From positions 1 to 32,998 of the forward strand of contig JAHBWE010000037.1 in assembly GCA_019637155.1 (NCBI GenBank): DNA of 32,998 nt, given 5' to 3'. Below are positions 8,994 through 17,101 of this stretch, one piece after another. Within the stretch, counting starts at the first letter, position 1. Each line of letters opens with the position of its first letter. Under the pieces are notes generated by a model. That model saw only the letters and a program-made list of their open reading frames with translations, was not told where the DNA came from and searched no databases. The translations under genes and the position numbers were made by a program. The stretch is from Labilithrix sp. (GTDB lineage Bacteria > Myxococcota_A > Polyangia > Polyangiales > Polyangiaceae).

Positions 8994-9821
8994 ATGGACG
9001 AAGAAGAGGCGCCGCAGCACCGTCCGCTGACCTTCTTCAGCGCCGCGATCTGGACGTTGATCGCGATGCTGCTGGAGGCGGTGTGCGCGAGCGCGACCGA
9101 CTCGGCGCGGCCGGGCGCGATGGTCGATCCGGTCTCGCGGATGGCCTGCCTCGCGGTCGCGTATTCGGTCGTGCTCTTCGGCGTGCTCCGCCTCCACGAG
9201 CCGCAGACGTCGATCCGTCACGTCCTCGCGCTCCGGCGGCCGAGCGTGCTCGTGTGCCTCCTCGCGCTCGCCCTCGGCGCCGCCCTCGCGCTCCCGTCCG
9301 AGTGGCTCGACAAAGCGCTCGCGGCGCGGTGGCCGACGTCGCCGGACGACAACGACCACGTCGATCGGCTCTTCAGCGTCGCGACGGTGGGCAAGCGCGT
9401 CGCGCTCTTCGTCACGTACGTCATCGTCCATCCGGTGCTGAAGGAGGGCTTCTTCCGCGGCGTCCTCTTCACGCCGCTCCGCCGCACGCGCAGCCTCGAG
9501 AGCGTCGTCCTCGCGGTCGCGGCCTTCGAGACGCTCCCGATGTTCTCGCCGCGCTCGATGCTGGTGCTCCTCGGCTCGACCCTCGTCTTCTCGTGGCTCC
9601 GCGGTCTGTCGGGCAGCATCGTCCCGTCGATCCTCGCGCACGTCGCGTTCAACGCCGTCGGCCTCGTGCCGCTCGTCCTCGGCAAGCCCGAGCTCGAGCC
9701 GACGCGCACGCTCCTCCTCGCGAGCGCCGCCGCCGGCGTCGTCGCGCTCGCGGGCCTCACGTTCCTCGCGCGCGGCGTCGCCGCGGTCCAGGCGCGCGAG
9801 GCCGACGTCGCCGTCGAATGA
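8994..9821 (+). CDS. CPBP-family membrane protein with degenerate protease motifs
   Basis: 275 residues with several hydrophobic segments (about 14-34, 50-66, 83-100, 135-150, 170-200, 205-228, 235-258), related to the CPBP (Abi/Rce1-like) intramembrane glutamic proteases. Motif 1, normally EExxFRG, reads KEGFFRG at 150-156, so the first glutamate is lysine. Motif 2, normally FxxxH, reads FETLP at 178-182, so the histidine is proline. Motif 3, HxxxN, is intact (H216, N220). With the general-base Glu and one zinc-like His position lost, activity as a protease is doubtful; it may be a pseudo-protease. It starts 6 bp after nadB and is probably on the same transcript. Confidence 0.8.
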   Translation: MDEEEAPQHRPLTFFSAAIWTLIAMLLEAVCASATDSARPGAMVDPVSRMACLAVAYSVVLFGVLRLHEPQTSIRHVLALRRPSVLVCLLALALGAALALPSEWLDKALAARWPTSPDDNDHVDRLFSVATVGKRVALFVTYVIVHPVLKEGFFRGVLFTPLRRTRSLESVVLAVAAFETLPMFSPRSMLVLLGSTLVFSWLRGLSGSIVPSILAHVAFNAVGLVPLVLGKPELEPTRTLLLASAAAGVVALAGLTFLARGVAAVQAREADVAVE

Positions 9822-9947
9822 GGCACACCGCTCCAAACGAGCACATGCGCTCGCGCTGGTGAGGCGCGTCGCTACGAGCGCGACGGTCACACCTCGTGTT
9901 TCGCCGCGCGTTCACGGCGGCACTCGCGTTGCAGAGCGGCCGGCACC

Positions 9948-10823
9948 ATGCGAAACCTCCTCGGCTACGGCTTCGTCGCTCTCGCGCTCTCTCTCTCGCT
10001 CGGGTGTGCCAACAGCAACGACCCGCAGCCGGCGAGGGATCCGATCGGGGGCCAGCTCAATCAGAGCCAGACGCCGTCCACGCACCCGACGCCGCAGGAG
10101 CCGGCGTTCTCGACCAGCGGGTCGCAGACCGCGAACGATCCGATCGCGGGGCAGCTCAATCAGAACCAGAGCCCGGCGACGAACCCGACGCCGCAGACCG
10201 CGGTCAACGATCCCGCCTCGCAGAAGCCGTTCTACCTCGGCGGCGAAGGCTCGGGCGGCAACAAGGTCCTCGCGAAGACGGAGACGCCGATGAGCGACGC
10301 CGAGATCCTCGGCGTGATCCTCACCGTCAACGACGGCGAGATCCAGATGGCGGAGCAGGCGGCGAAGAAGGCGAAGAGCGCCGACGTGAAGCAGTTCGCC
10401 TCGATGATGAAGACGCACCACGGCCAGGGCCTCACGAAGACGAAGACGACCGAGACGAAGACGAAGATCACGCACAAGGACAGCGACCTCTCCTCGTTCC
10501 TCAAGGGCGACGTCGACAAGACGATCAAGGACCTCAAGGACAAGGAGGGGAAGGACTTCGACAAGGGCTACATCGACGCGCAGGTCGCGGCGCACAAGGC
10601 GGTGCTCACCGCGATCGACAACCGGCTCCTCCCCGGCGCGCAGAACGGCGACGTGAAGGCGCTCGTCAACGAGACGAAGAAGACGGTGACCGATCACGTC
10701 GCGAAGGCGGAGGAGGTCCAGAAGAAGGTCGAGACGACGGCCTGGAACGAGGCCGACCGCGACGACGAGAAGGAGACGAAGGCGAAGGCGAAGACCGAGA
10801 AGGGCCTCGAGCCGCGCCCCTGA
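9948..10823 (+). CDS. DUF4142-domain putative lipoprotein
   Basis: 291 residues. Signal sequence MRNLLGYGFVALALSLSLGC with a near-lipobox (C20). Residues 30-95 are a low-complexity, Asn/Gln/Pro-rich spacer containing a 20-residue repeat. Residues about 115-265 match DUF4142, a ferritin-like helical bundle: SDAEILGVILTVNDGEIQMA, AADVKQFASMM-like KSADVKQFASMMKTHHGQG, and the later YIDAQVAAHKAVLTAIDNRL helix. The C-terminus is a charged Lys/Glu-rich tail. DUF4142 proteins are exported and of unknown role. It has its own 126-bp upstream gap, in which I see no convincing promoter or terminator. Confidence 0.88.
   Translation: MRNLLGYGFVALALSLSLGCANSNDPQPARDPIGGQLNQSQTPSTHPTPQEPAFSTSGSQTANDPIAGQLNQNQSPATNPTPQTAVNDPASQKPFYLGGEGSGGNKVLAKTETPMSDAEILGVILTVNDGEIQMAEQAAKKAKSADVKQFASMMKTHHGQGLTKTKTTETKTKITHKDSDLSSFLKGDVDKTIKDLKDKEGKDFDKGYIDAQVAAHKAVLTAIDNRLLPGAQNGDVKALVNETKKTVTDHVAKAEEVQKKVETTAWNEADRDDEKETKAKAKTEKGLEPRP
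10038..10196 (+). repeat. Two 60-bp repeats 99 bp apart in the DUF4142 spacer
   Basis: Copies at 10038-10097 and 10137-10196 encode DPIGGQLNQSQTPSTHPTPQ and DPIAGQLNQNQSPATNPTPQ. A possible degenerate third unit begins NDPASQKP. The repeats form the flexible tether between the lipid anchor and the helical domain. Confidence 0.85.
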
Positions 10824-10868
10824 GGCGGTAGCCTTGCTCGCTCCACCCCGACCCGTTACGACATCGGG

Positions 10869-11657
10869 GTGGCCGTCCACTTCGCGGCGTACCGCACGCG
10901 GCGGTACTTCGAGGTGCCGTGGGGCGTCGTCGTCGTCGCGTTCGTCTTCGCGGCGTTCGTGTTGCTCGCGATCGAGCCGGTGCTCGTCGTCGTGCTCCCC
11001 GTTCCGCTGGCGCTCCTCCTGCTCGCGGTGCGCCTGCGTGGGGTGAACCGCCGCGTGAAGGTCGACGTCGGCGCCGACGGGCTCCACTACGCGTCCCCCT
11101 TCGAGAAGCGCTTCGTGAAGTGGAGCGAGATCGACGCGATCGAGCACGACGCGCGCGGGATCGTCTTCCGCGTCGGGCGGCGGCGGCCGGTCGGGTTCTC
11201 CCTCGTCCCCGGCGAGCTCGACACGCTCCACGGCGTCGAGGCGCAGGCCGACCTCCTCAAGCGCGTGCGCGTCGCCGCGACCGCGTTCCGGAGCCGCGCC
11301 GCCGCCGCGGAGACGACCAAGCGCGTCGCGCGCGGCGGACGTCCGCGCGAGGAGTGGCTCGCGAGCCTCCAGCGCGAGGAGGGCGGCTTCCGCGTCGCGT
11401 CGCTGCGCCAGGACGACCTCTGGTCGATCGCGCTCGATCCCTCCGCCGCCCCGACCGCCCGCGCCGGCGCCGCCGTCGTCCTCGCGCGCGCCGCGACGTC
11501 GGAGGAGCGCGCGCGCCTCCGCGGCGCGGCGGAGGCGTGCGCCGAGCCGCGCCTCCGCGTCGTCCTCGAACGCGCCGCCGCCGGCGCCGACGCGTCGGAC
11601 GTCCTCGACGACGTCGAAGACGAGGCGATCTCGACGCAGGGAGCCGCGCTCCGCTAG
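10869..11657 (+). CDS. Membrane protein with PH-like region, unknown function
   Basis: 262 residues from a GTG start. Two closely spaced transmembrane segments (about 17-35 and 36-55) are followed by a cytosolic region with the look of a bacterial PH-type (bPH2) domain: RVKVDVGADGLHYASPFEKR, VKWSEIDAIE, GIVFRVGRRRPVGFSLVP. After residue 130 comes an Arg/Ala-rich helical tail. The domain call rests on strand pattern and the W-SEI-xx-I block only. The gene lies 45 bp after the DUF4142 gene. Its TAG stop overlaps the stop codon of the convergent TPR gene within a single CTAG. Confidence 0.7.
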   Translation: MAVHFAAYRTRRYFEVPWGVVVVAFVFAAFVLLAIEPVLVVVLPVPLALLLLAVRLRGVNRRVKVDVGADGLHYASPFEKRFVKWSEIDAIEHDARGIVFRVGRRRPVGFSLVPGELDTLHGVEAQADLLKRVRVAATAFRSRAAAAETTKRVARGGRPREEWLASLQREEGGFRVASLRQDDLWSIALDPSAAPTARAGAAVVLARAATSEERARLRGAAEACAEPRLRVVLERAAAGADASDVLDDVEDEAISTQGAALR

Positions 11658-13840
11658 CTCGTGTACAGCGGCTCGATCAGCGCGAAGTTGACGCCTGGCG
11701 AGAGGCGGTAGCGCGTCTTGCCGTGCTCGCCGGCGTCGCGGACGCGCTCGATCGCGGCGGGGTCGCCGAGGAGGTCGCGGACGCGGGAGATGAGGACGCG
11801 GACGCGGTGCTCGGCGTCGGCCGACTCGGGGCCGGGGCCGCCGGCGGCGCGGAGGATCTCCTCCGCCGAGAGGCCCTCGCGCGCGCGGCGGAGGAGCTGC
11901 ACGACGAGCGGCTCGAGCGCGCGGCGGCGCTCGAGAGAGACCTCGCGGCCCTCGATGTTCAGCTTGTGCGCGATCGTGTCGACGATGAGCGTCGAGCCCA
12001 CCGTCGCGGTGCTGACCTCGGACGAGCGCACGCGCTGCACGCCCGACGGCGTCGTCACGTAGATCAGCGTCTCGCCGTCCGGCAGCATGTCGAACTCGGA
12101 CGAGCTGTCGGCCTCGGGCGCGCCCGGCGCGCCGCTCTGGCTCGCCGCGAGCTGCGCGAGGCTCGGGAACGACGCGCGCGACGGCGGCGGGATGCTCGGG
12201 AACGAGCCGCGCGGCGGCGGGATGCTCGTCGCGCGCGGCGGCGGCAGGCTCGGCGGCGCGAAGCCGGTCGAGAGCACGGTGAGGATCTTCTCGGCGTAGC
12301 GGACGACGCGCGAGTCGCCGCTCTTCAGCGCCATCTGCCAGAGCTGCTGGCTCGGCTGGCGGTCGGGAAACACCCAGCCGTGGCGATCGCCCGAGAGCGC
12401 CGCGCGCTCGACCGCGACGCGCGCCGTCTCCTGATCGCCGAGCGCGAGGGCGGAGCGCGCGATCGTGAGGTTGAGCGAGCCGGTGACGAACGCGTCGGGC
12501 AGGCGCTCGGCGTGGGGGAGCGCGACGTCGATCGCCTCCTTGTGCTCCGCCGCCGCTTCCAGCGTGCGCGCGCGCGTGGCGATGAGGTCTTGCTCGTCGA
12601 TCGCGTCGACCTGGAAGAGCTCCGCGCGGAGCTTGTCCGTCTTCGCGAGCCACTGCTTCGCCGCCGGCGCGCGTCCCGACATCGCGAGGGCGAGCGTGCG
12701 GTGCCCCGCGAGCTGGTAGCGCAGCGTCGGCTGCTCGAGCTCGCCGAGCGCGGCGTGCGCGTCGTCGAGCGCCTGCAGCGCGCCGGCGGGTCGGTCGGAC
12801 GCGATCTCGACGATCGCGAGCACGTCGTACGCGTCGGCGTGGCGCCAGCCCGCCGCGATCTCGCCCGCGACCTGGCAGGCGGAGAGCGCGTTGTTCCGCG
12901 CGTCCTCGAACTGGCCGATCGAGCCGAGCGCGATCGCGAGGTTGCCGTGCGCGCGCATCGCGGCGAGGTTGCGCGCCGGCGAGCGCTGGAGCGCGGTCGC
13001 GTAGTGACGCGCGGCGGTGCGCGGATCGGCGAGGCGCATCGAGAGGTGGCCGAGCGACATCGACACCGCGATGCGCCACGCGCCGTCCTCGAGGCGCTCC
13101 GCGACGTGCTCCGCGAGTCGGAGCGCCGCCTGCGCCTGGTGCACGCGGTTCAGCCGCAGCTCGAGCTGGGCGGTGGTGAGGTGCAGGTCGAGCTGCTCGC
13201 GCAGCCCGGTGCCGCGCGGCGCGGACGAGAGCGCGCGCGAGGCCTGCCGGAGCTCGGCCTCGGCGTGGTCGGCGCGCCCGTCGATCGTGCAGAGGATCGC
13301 GCGCTCGATCGCGACGCGCGCGATGTCGAGCGGGTTCCACGACGACGGCGAGCTCGGGAGCGACGCCGCGAGCTCGCGCGCGCGATCGATGCGCCCGGTC
13401 TCGCGGTACGCGCGGAGGAGCCGCACCGCGAGCGCGGGATCGAGCCGCGCGCGGCCGCTCAACATCTGCTCCGTCCACGTCACGAGGAACTGCGACTCGT
13501 CCGCGGCGGCGAGGCGATCGAGCAGCTGCGTGACGGCGTGCATCGACACGCCCTCGACGCCCGGCGGCTGCGAGAGCCGACCCTCCGACATCCCCGGCGG
13601 CGGGACGCTCGCCCGGTTCCCCACCGACGGCGGCATGCTCCCGCGCGACGGCGGCGGCACGCTCGCGCGCCCGGGGGGCACGCTGCCACCCGTCACGGGC
13701 GGCGGCGGCTGGCTTCGCCCCGAGATGGGCGTCTGCGTGGCCGGGGGCGGACCCGAGGGCGGCGGAATCGTGGGAAGAAAGGCGCGGCGGGCGATTCGGA
13801 AAGGATACGCGGACGCGAGCGGAAAAGGCCAGGGTTTCAT
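11654..13840 (-). CDS. TPR-repeat protein with C-terminal winged-helix domain
   Basis: 728 residues. N-terminus (about 13-95) is a Pro/Ser-rich region with SVPPP and GSMPPS-type repeats; residues about 100-520 are a solenoid of TPR-like helices (for example LLRAYRETGRIDRARELA, QLELRLNRVHQAQAALRLAEH, NLAIALGSIGQFEDARNNAL); a second Pro-rich stretch follows (about 527-562, SIPPPRGSFPSIPPP). The last 115 residues resemble an OmpR/SARP-type winged helix (LEPLVVQLLRRAREGLSAEEIL, HRVRVLISRVRDLLGD, then a YRL wing). The order, TPR then DNA-binding domain, is the reverse of classical SARPs. No ATPase is present. Probably a transcription regulator, DNA target unknown. ATG at 13840 follows GGGG; an open frame upstream is antisense to the E1-alpha gene. 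Confidence 0.82.
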   Translation of the reverse strand: MKPWPFPLASAYPFRIARRAFLPTIPPPSGPPPATQTPISGRSQPPPPVTGGSVPPGRASVPPPSRGSMPPSVGNRASVPPPGMSEGRLSQPPGVEGVSMHAVTQLLDRLAAADESQFLVTWTEQMLSGRARLDPALAVRLLRAYRETGRIDRARELAASLPSSPSSWNPLDIARVAIERAILCTIDGRADHAEAELRQASRALSSAPRGTGLREQLDLHLTTAQLELRLNRVHQAQAALRLAEHVAERLEDGAWRIAVSMSLGHLSMRLADPRTAARHYATALQRSPARNLAAMRAHGNLAIALGSIGQFEDARNNALSACQVAGEIAAGWRHADAYDVLAIVEIASDRPAGALQALDDAHAALGELEQPTLRYQLAGHRTLALAMSGRAPAAKQWLAKTDKLRAELFQVDAIDEQDLIATRARTLEAAAEHKEAIDVALPHAERLPDAFVTGSLNLTIARSALALGDQETARVAVERAALSGDRHGWVFPDRQPSQQLWQMALKSGDSRVVRYAEKILTVLSTGFAPPSLPPPRATSIPPPRGSFPSIPPPSRASFPSLAQLAASQSGAPGAPEADSSSEFDMLPDGETLIYVTTPSGVQRVRSSEVSTATVGSTLIVDTIAHKLNIEGREVSLERRRALEPLVVQLLRRAREGLSAEEILRAAGGPGPESADAEHRVRVLISRVRDLLGDPAAIERVRDAGEHGKTRYRLSPGVNFALIEPLYTS

Positions 13841-13866
13841 GATCCCCGGAGCCGCGGCTCGTCGGA

Positions 13867-13888
13867 ATCGGGCCGTGACGGGCCCGAT
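13867..13888. promoter_or_regulatory. 8-bp inverted repeat in the divergent gap before the E1 operon
   Basis: ATCGGGCC-GTGACG-GGCCCGAT lies in the 72-bp gap between the TPR regulator (start 13840) and the E1-alpha gene (start 13913), 24 bp before the latter. The position suits an operator or a leader hairpin for the dehydrogenase operon; only the symmetry is observed. Confidence 0.45.
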
Positions 13889-13912
13889 CGGATTGAGTAG
13901 GGTGCGCCGCGA

Positions 13913-14773
13913 ATGGACCGCACGAAGGGCGCGCTGCTTCGTCACATGGTGCGGGCCCGCGCCGTGTCGGTGCGCATGGTCGCCCTCCAGCGCGCCGGCA
14001 AGATCGGCTACCACGCGTCGTCGATCGGCGACGAGGCCGTCGTCGTCGGCGCGACGCTGGGGGCAGGGGACGACGACTGGATCTTCCCGAGCGTGCGCGA
14101 CTGGGCGGCGGCGCTGACGCGCGGGATGCCGCTCGTCGAATACGTGCATCATGCCTTTGGCTCGAAGGACGACCCCGCGGTCGGTCACTCCGCGCCCGAT
14201 CACGTCCCCGCGCGCGCGTACCGGATCGTGCCGCCGAGCGGCGTGCCCGGCGCGCACCTGCCGCAAGCGGTCGGCGCGGCGTGGGCGGCGAAGACGAAGA
14301 AGGAGCGCGTCCGCGCCGTCGTCCTCTTCGGGCCGGAGGCGGTCGACACGGGCGACTTCCACAACGCGCTCAACTTCGCCGGCGTCTTCAAGGCCCCCGT
14401 CGTCTTCGTCGCGCGCGCGCCGGTCGCGTCGCGCGCGGTCGCGTACGGCCTCGCGTCGGCGAAGGTCGACGGCGGCGACGCCGTCGCGGTGCAGGAGACC
14501 GTCGCCGCGGCGCTCGCGCGCGAGGGCGCGACGCTCATCGAGGCGGTGCCGCCGCGCTTCTCGTCTCCGGAGCTCACGGAGCTCGGCCCCGAGGACCCGA
14601 TCACGCGCCTCCGCGCCTCGGTCAGCGCCGACACGGGCGGCATCGAGCAGGAGCTCGACGCCGCGATCGCCGCGGCGGAGGCGGCCGGGCCGCCCGCGAA
14701 GTCGACGCTCTTCGATCACGTCTACGCCGAGGTGCCGCGGCACCTCGAGGCGCAGCTCCGGAACTTGTCATGA
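13913..14773 (+). CDS. 2-oxoacid dehydrogenase E1 alpha-like subunit, ThDP motif lost
   Basis: 286 residues, shorter than typical E1-alpha subunits (about 320-400). The family scaffold is plain: GKIGYHASSIGDEAVVVGA, DDWIFPSVRDWAAALTRGMPL, LPQAVGAAWAAK, GDFHNALNFAGVFKAPVVFV, VAYGLASAKVDGGDAVAV, and DPITRLR. However, the ThDP/Mg motif is gone: the usual GDG reads GPE at 140-142, and the NN-containing segment after VVFV is replaced by ARAPVAS, with roughly 15-20 residues missing compared with relatives. The usual PSYRE is PSVRD. The HTSSDD-like loop is also absent. The frame is continuous, so this is not a sequencing frameshift. The stop overlaps the E1-beta start (ATGA). It may be catalytically dead or structural; see findings. 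Confidence 0.88.
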   Translation: MDRTKGALLRHMVRARAVSVRMVALQRAGKIGYHASSIGDEAVVVGATLGAGDDDWIFPSVRDWAAALTRGMPLVEYVHHAFGSKDDPAVGHSAPDHVPARAYRIVPPSGVPGAHLPQAVGAAWAAKTKKERVRAVVLFGPEAVDTGDFHNALNFAGVFKAPVVFVARAPVASRAVAYGLASAKVDGGDAVAVQETVAAALAREGATLIEAVPPRFSSPELTELGPEDPITRLRASVSADTGGIEQELDAAIAAAEAAGPPAKSTLFDHVYAEVPRHLEAQLRNLS

Positions 14774-15744
14774 CACAGATGAACCTGGTCCAGGCGATCA
14801 ACGACGCCCTCAAGCTCGAGATGAAGAAGGACCCGCGCGTCGTCGTCCTCGGCGAGGACGTCGGGCGCGTCGGCGGTGTCTTCCGCGTCACGCAGGGGCT
14901 GTGGGACGAGTTCGGCGACGATCGCGTCGTCGACACGCCGCTCTCCGAGGGCGGCATCCTCGGCGCCGCGATCGGCATGGCGCTCTACGGCCTCGTGCCC
15001 GTCCCCGAGATCCAGTTCGCCGACTTCATCTTCCCCGGCTACGACCAGATCGTCTCCGAGCTCGCGAAGATGCGCTGGCGCTCCGGCGGCGAATACGCGG
15101 CGAAGATGGTGATCCGCACGCCGGTCGGCGGCGGCATCCGCGGCGGCCTCTACCACTCGCAGTCGCCCGAGTCGCTCTTCATCCACGTCGCCGGCCTCAA
15201 GGTCGTGTGCGCGTCGAACCCGTACGACGCGAAGGGCCTCCTCCTCGCGTCGATCCGCGATCCCGATCCCGTCCTCTTCTTCGAGCCGAAGCGCGTCTAC
15301 CGCGCCGCGCGCGGCGACGTCCCCGAGGGCGACTACACGGTGGAGCTCGGGAAGGCGAAGGTCGTCCGCGAAGGCAAGGACGTCACCGTCATCGCCTGGG
15401 GCGCGATGCTCTACGAGGCGGTCGCGGCGGCGGAGAAGGCGGCGGCGCAGGGCGTGGACGCGGAGATCCTCGATCTCCGCACGCTGTGGCCCGTCGACGT
15501 CGACGCGATCGCGGCGAGCGTGAAGAAGACGGGGCGCGTCGTCGTCGTGCACGAGGCGCCGAAGACGTGCGGCTTCGGCGCCGAGCTCGTCGCGCTCGTG
15601 AACGAGCACTGCTTCCTCTCGCTCGAGGCGCCGCCCGTCCGCGTGTGCGGGTTCGATACGCCGTTCCCGTACACGCTCGAAATGGACTATCTCCCGCTCG
15701 CGCACCGGATCTTGCCGGCGTTGATCGAGACGGCGAAGTACTGA
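14770..15744 (+). CDS. 2-oxoacid dehydrogenase E1 beta subunit
   Basis: 324 residues, normal for E1-beta of pyruvate or branched-chain 2-oxoacid dehydrogenases. It looks intact: GEDVGRVGGVFRVTQGL near 28-44, catalytic-glutamate block DTPLSEGGILGAAIGMA (E60), PEIQFADFIFPGYDQI, RTPVGGGIRGGLYHSQSPE with H129, GLKVVCASNPYDAKGLL, and the C-terminal GFDTPFPY. With E1-alpha it would decarboxylate a 2-oxoacid and acylate the E2 lipoyl group. Which acid is used cannot be decided from sequence. Translation is coupled to the alpha gene by a 4-base ATGA overlap, and E2 follows after 10 bp. Confidence 0.95.
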   Translation: MTQMNLVQAINDALKLEMKKDPRVVVLGEDVGRVGGVFRVTQGLWDEFGDDRVVDTPLSEGGILGAAIGMALYGLVPVPEIQFADFIFPGYDQIVSELAKMRWRSGGEYAAKMVIRTPVGGGIRGGLYHSQSPESLFIHVAGLKVVCASNPYDAKGLLLASIRDPDPVLFFEPKRVYRAARGDVPEGDYTVELGKAKVVREGKDVTVIAWGAMLYEAVAAAEKAAAQGVDAEILDLRTLWPVDVDAIAASVKKTGRVVVVHEAPKTCGFGAELVALVNEHCFLSLEAPPVRVCGFDTPFPYTLEMDYLPLAHRILPALIETAKY

Positions 15745-15754
15745 GGAGAGAACG

Positions 15755-17095
15755 ATGGCGCGCTGGGAATTCAAGCTGCCGGACCTGGGCGAAGGCGTCA
15801 CCGAGGGCGAGATCGTCGCGTGGCACATCAAGCCGGGCGACGTGATCAAGGAAGACGCCCCGATGATCGAGGTCATGACCGACAAGGCGACGGTCACGAT
15901 CACGTCGCCGAAGGCGGGCAAAATCGTCGAAATTCACGGAAACGTCGGCCAGGTGGTCGCGGTCCACTCGTCGCTCGTCGTGTTCGACCTCGACGGCAGC
16001 GCGCCCGCGGCGGAGGCGAACGGTCACACGAACGGCTCGCCGAAGCCCGAGCCCGCCGCGACCGCGGTCGGCGACATCAAGGAGACGCTCCCCGGCATGG
16101 GCGCGCCCCCTCCGAAGCCGGCGGCGCAGCCGTCCGCGTACTTCAACGAGGCGCCGCTCGCGACGCCGGCGACGCGCAAGCTCGCGCGCGACATGAACGT
16201 CGACCTGCGGCACGTCCCGCCGTCGGGGCCGCAGGGCCGCGTGCTCAAGACCGACGTCGAGGCGTTCCTCAAGGCGCCGCCGCCCGCCGCTCCGTCGCCC
16301 GTTCCCGCGACCGCGCCGGCCGCGGTCCCCGCGCAGGCTCCGCCCGCGCACGCGCCGGTGAAGATCACGCCGCCGGCCGGCGCGCACGCCGCGCTCGAGG
16401 AGCGCGTCCCGTTCGCGGGGATGCGCCGGAAGATCGCGCAGAAGATGGCGCAGTCGACCCAGACCGCCGCGCACTTCACGTTCGTGGAGGAGTGCGACGT
16501 CGGCAAGCTGAAGGCGCTCCGCGCGCGCATGAAGCCGCGCGCGGAGAAGCAGGGCGTGAAGCTCAGCTTCCTCCCCTTCATCGTGAAGGCGGTCGTCGCG
16601 GGCCTGAAGAAGCACCCGATCTTGAACAGCGCGCTCGACGAGTCGACGAACGAGCTCGTCTACCGCAAGTTCTACAACATCGGGATGGCGGCCTCGACCG
16701 ACGCCGGTCTGATGGTGCCGGTGATCAAGGACGCCGATCGCAAGAGCCTCCTCGACATCGCGAAGGACGTCGAGCGCCTCGCGAGCGACGCGAAGGCAGG
16801 GAAGGCGAAGGCGGAGGACCTCTCGGGCTCGACCTTCACCATCACCTCGCTCGGCGCCGACGGCGGCCTCTTCGCGACGCCGATCCTGAACTTCCCCGAG
16901 GTCGGCATCCTCGGCGTGCACCAGATCAAGCAGAAGCCGGTCGTGCGCGACGGTCAGATCGTCGTCGGCGAGGTGATGCTCCTCTCGCTCTCGTTCGACC
17001 ACCGCATCGTCGACGGCCACGTCGGCGCCGCGTTCGCGTACGACGTCATCCGCTGGCTCGAGGACCCGGAGGGGCTCTTCCTCGAGATGGCGTGA
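15755..17095 (+). CDS. Dihydrolipoyl acyltransferase (E2) of 2-oxoacid dehydrogenase
   Basis: 446 residues. One lipoyl domain at 1-80 with lipoylated lysine K44 in the MTDKATVTI motif; an Ala/Pro linker; a peripheral-subunit-binding domain at about 133-173 (TPATRKLARDMNVDL, GPQGRVLKTDVEAFL); a second Ala/Pro linker; and the catalytic acyltransferase core from about 225, ending in SFDHRIVDGHVGAAF with H416 and D420. It transfers the acyl group from lipoamide to CoA. Good ribosome site GGAGAG before the ATG. No E3 gene follows, so lipoamide dehydrogenase must be encoded elsewhere. It converges on the beta-helix gene with a 6-bp gap. Confidence 0.96.
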   Translation: MARWEFKLPDLGEGVTEGEIVAWHIKPGDVIKEDAPMIEVMTDKATVTITSPKAGKIVEIHGNVGQVVAVHSSLVVFDLDGSAPAAEANGHTNGSPKPEPAATAVGDIKETLPGMGAPPPKPAAQPSAYFNEAPLATPATRKLARDMNVDLRHVPPSGPQGRVLKTDVEAFLKAPPPAAPSPVPATAPAAVPAQAPPAHAPVKITPPAGAHAALEERVPFAGMRRKIAQKMAQSTQTAAHFTFVEECDVGKLKALRARMKPRAEKQGVKLSFLPFIVKAVVAGLKKHPILNSALDESTNELVYRKFYNIGMAASTDAGLMVPVIKDADRKSLLDIAKDVERLASDAKAGKAKAEDLSGSTFTITSLGADGGLFATPILNFPEVGILGVHQIKQKPVVRDGQIVVGEVMLLSLSFDHRIVDGHVGAAFAYDVIRWLEDPEGLFLEMA

Positions 17096-17101
17096 TCGCG
17101 G

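Noticed and set aside
9822..9947. 126-bp gap with small inverted repeats as an RNA gene or terminator
   Set aside because: Stems are short, there is no U-tract, and no recognisable RNA fold; nothing else could be supported there.
9912..13478. Very long minus-strand frame across the DUF4142, membrane-protein and TPR genes
   Set aside because: Crosses three well-supported genes in another frame and translates to Arg-rich low-complexity sequence.
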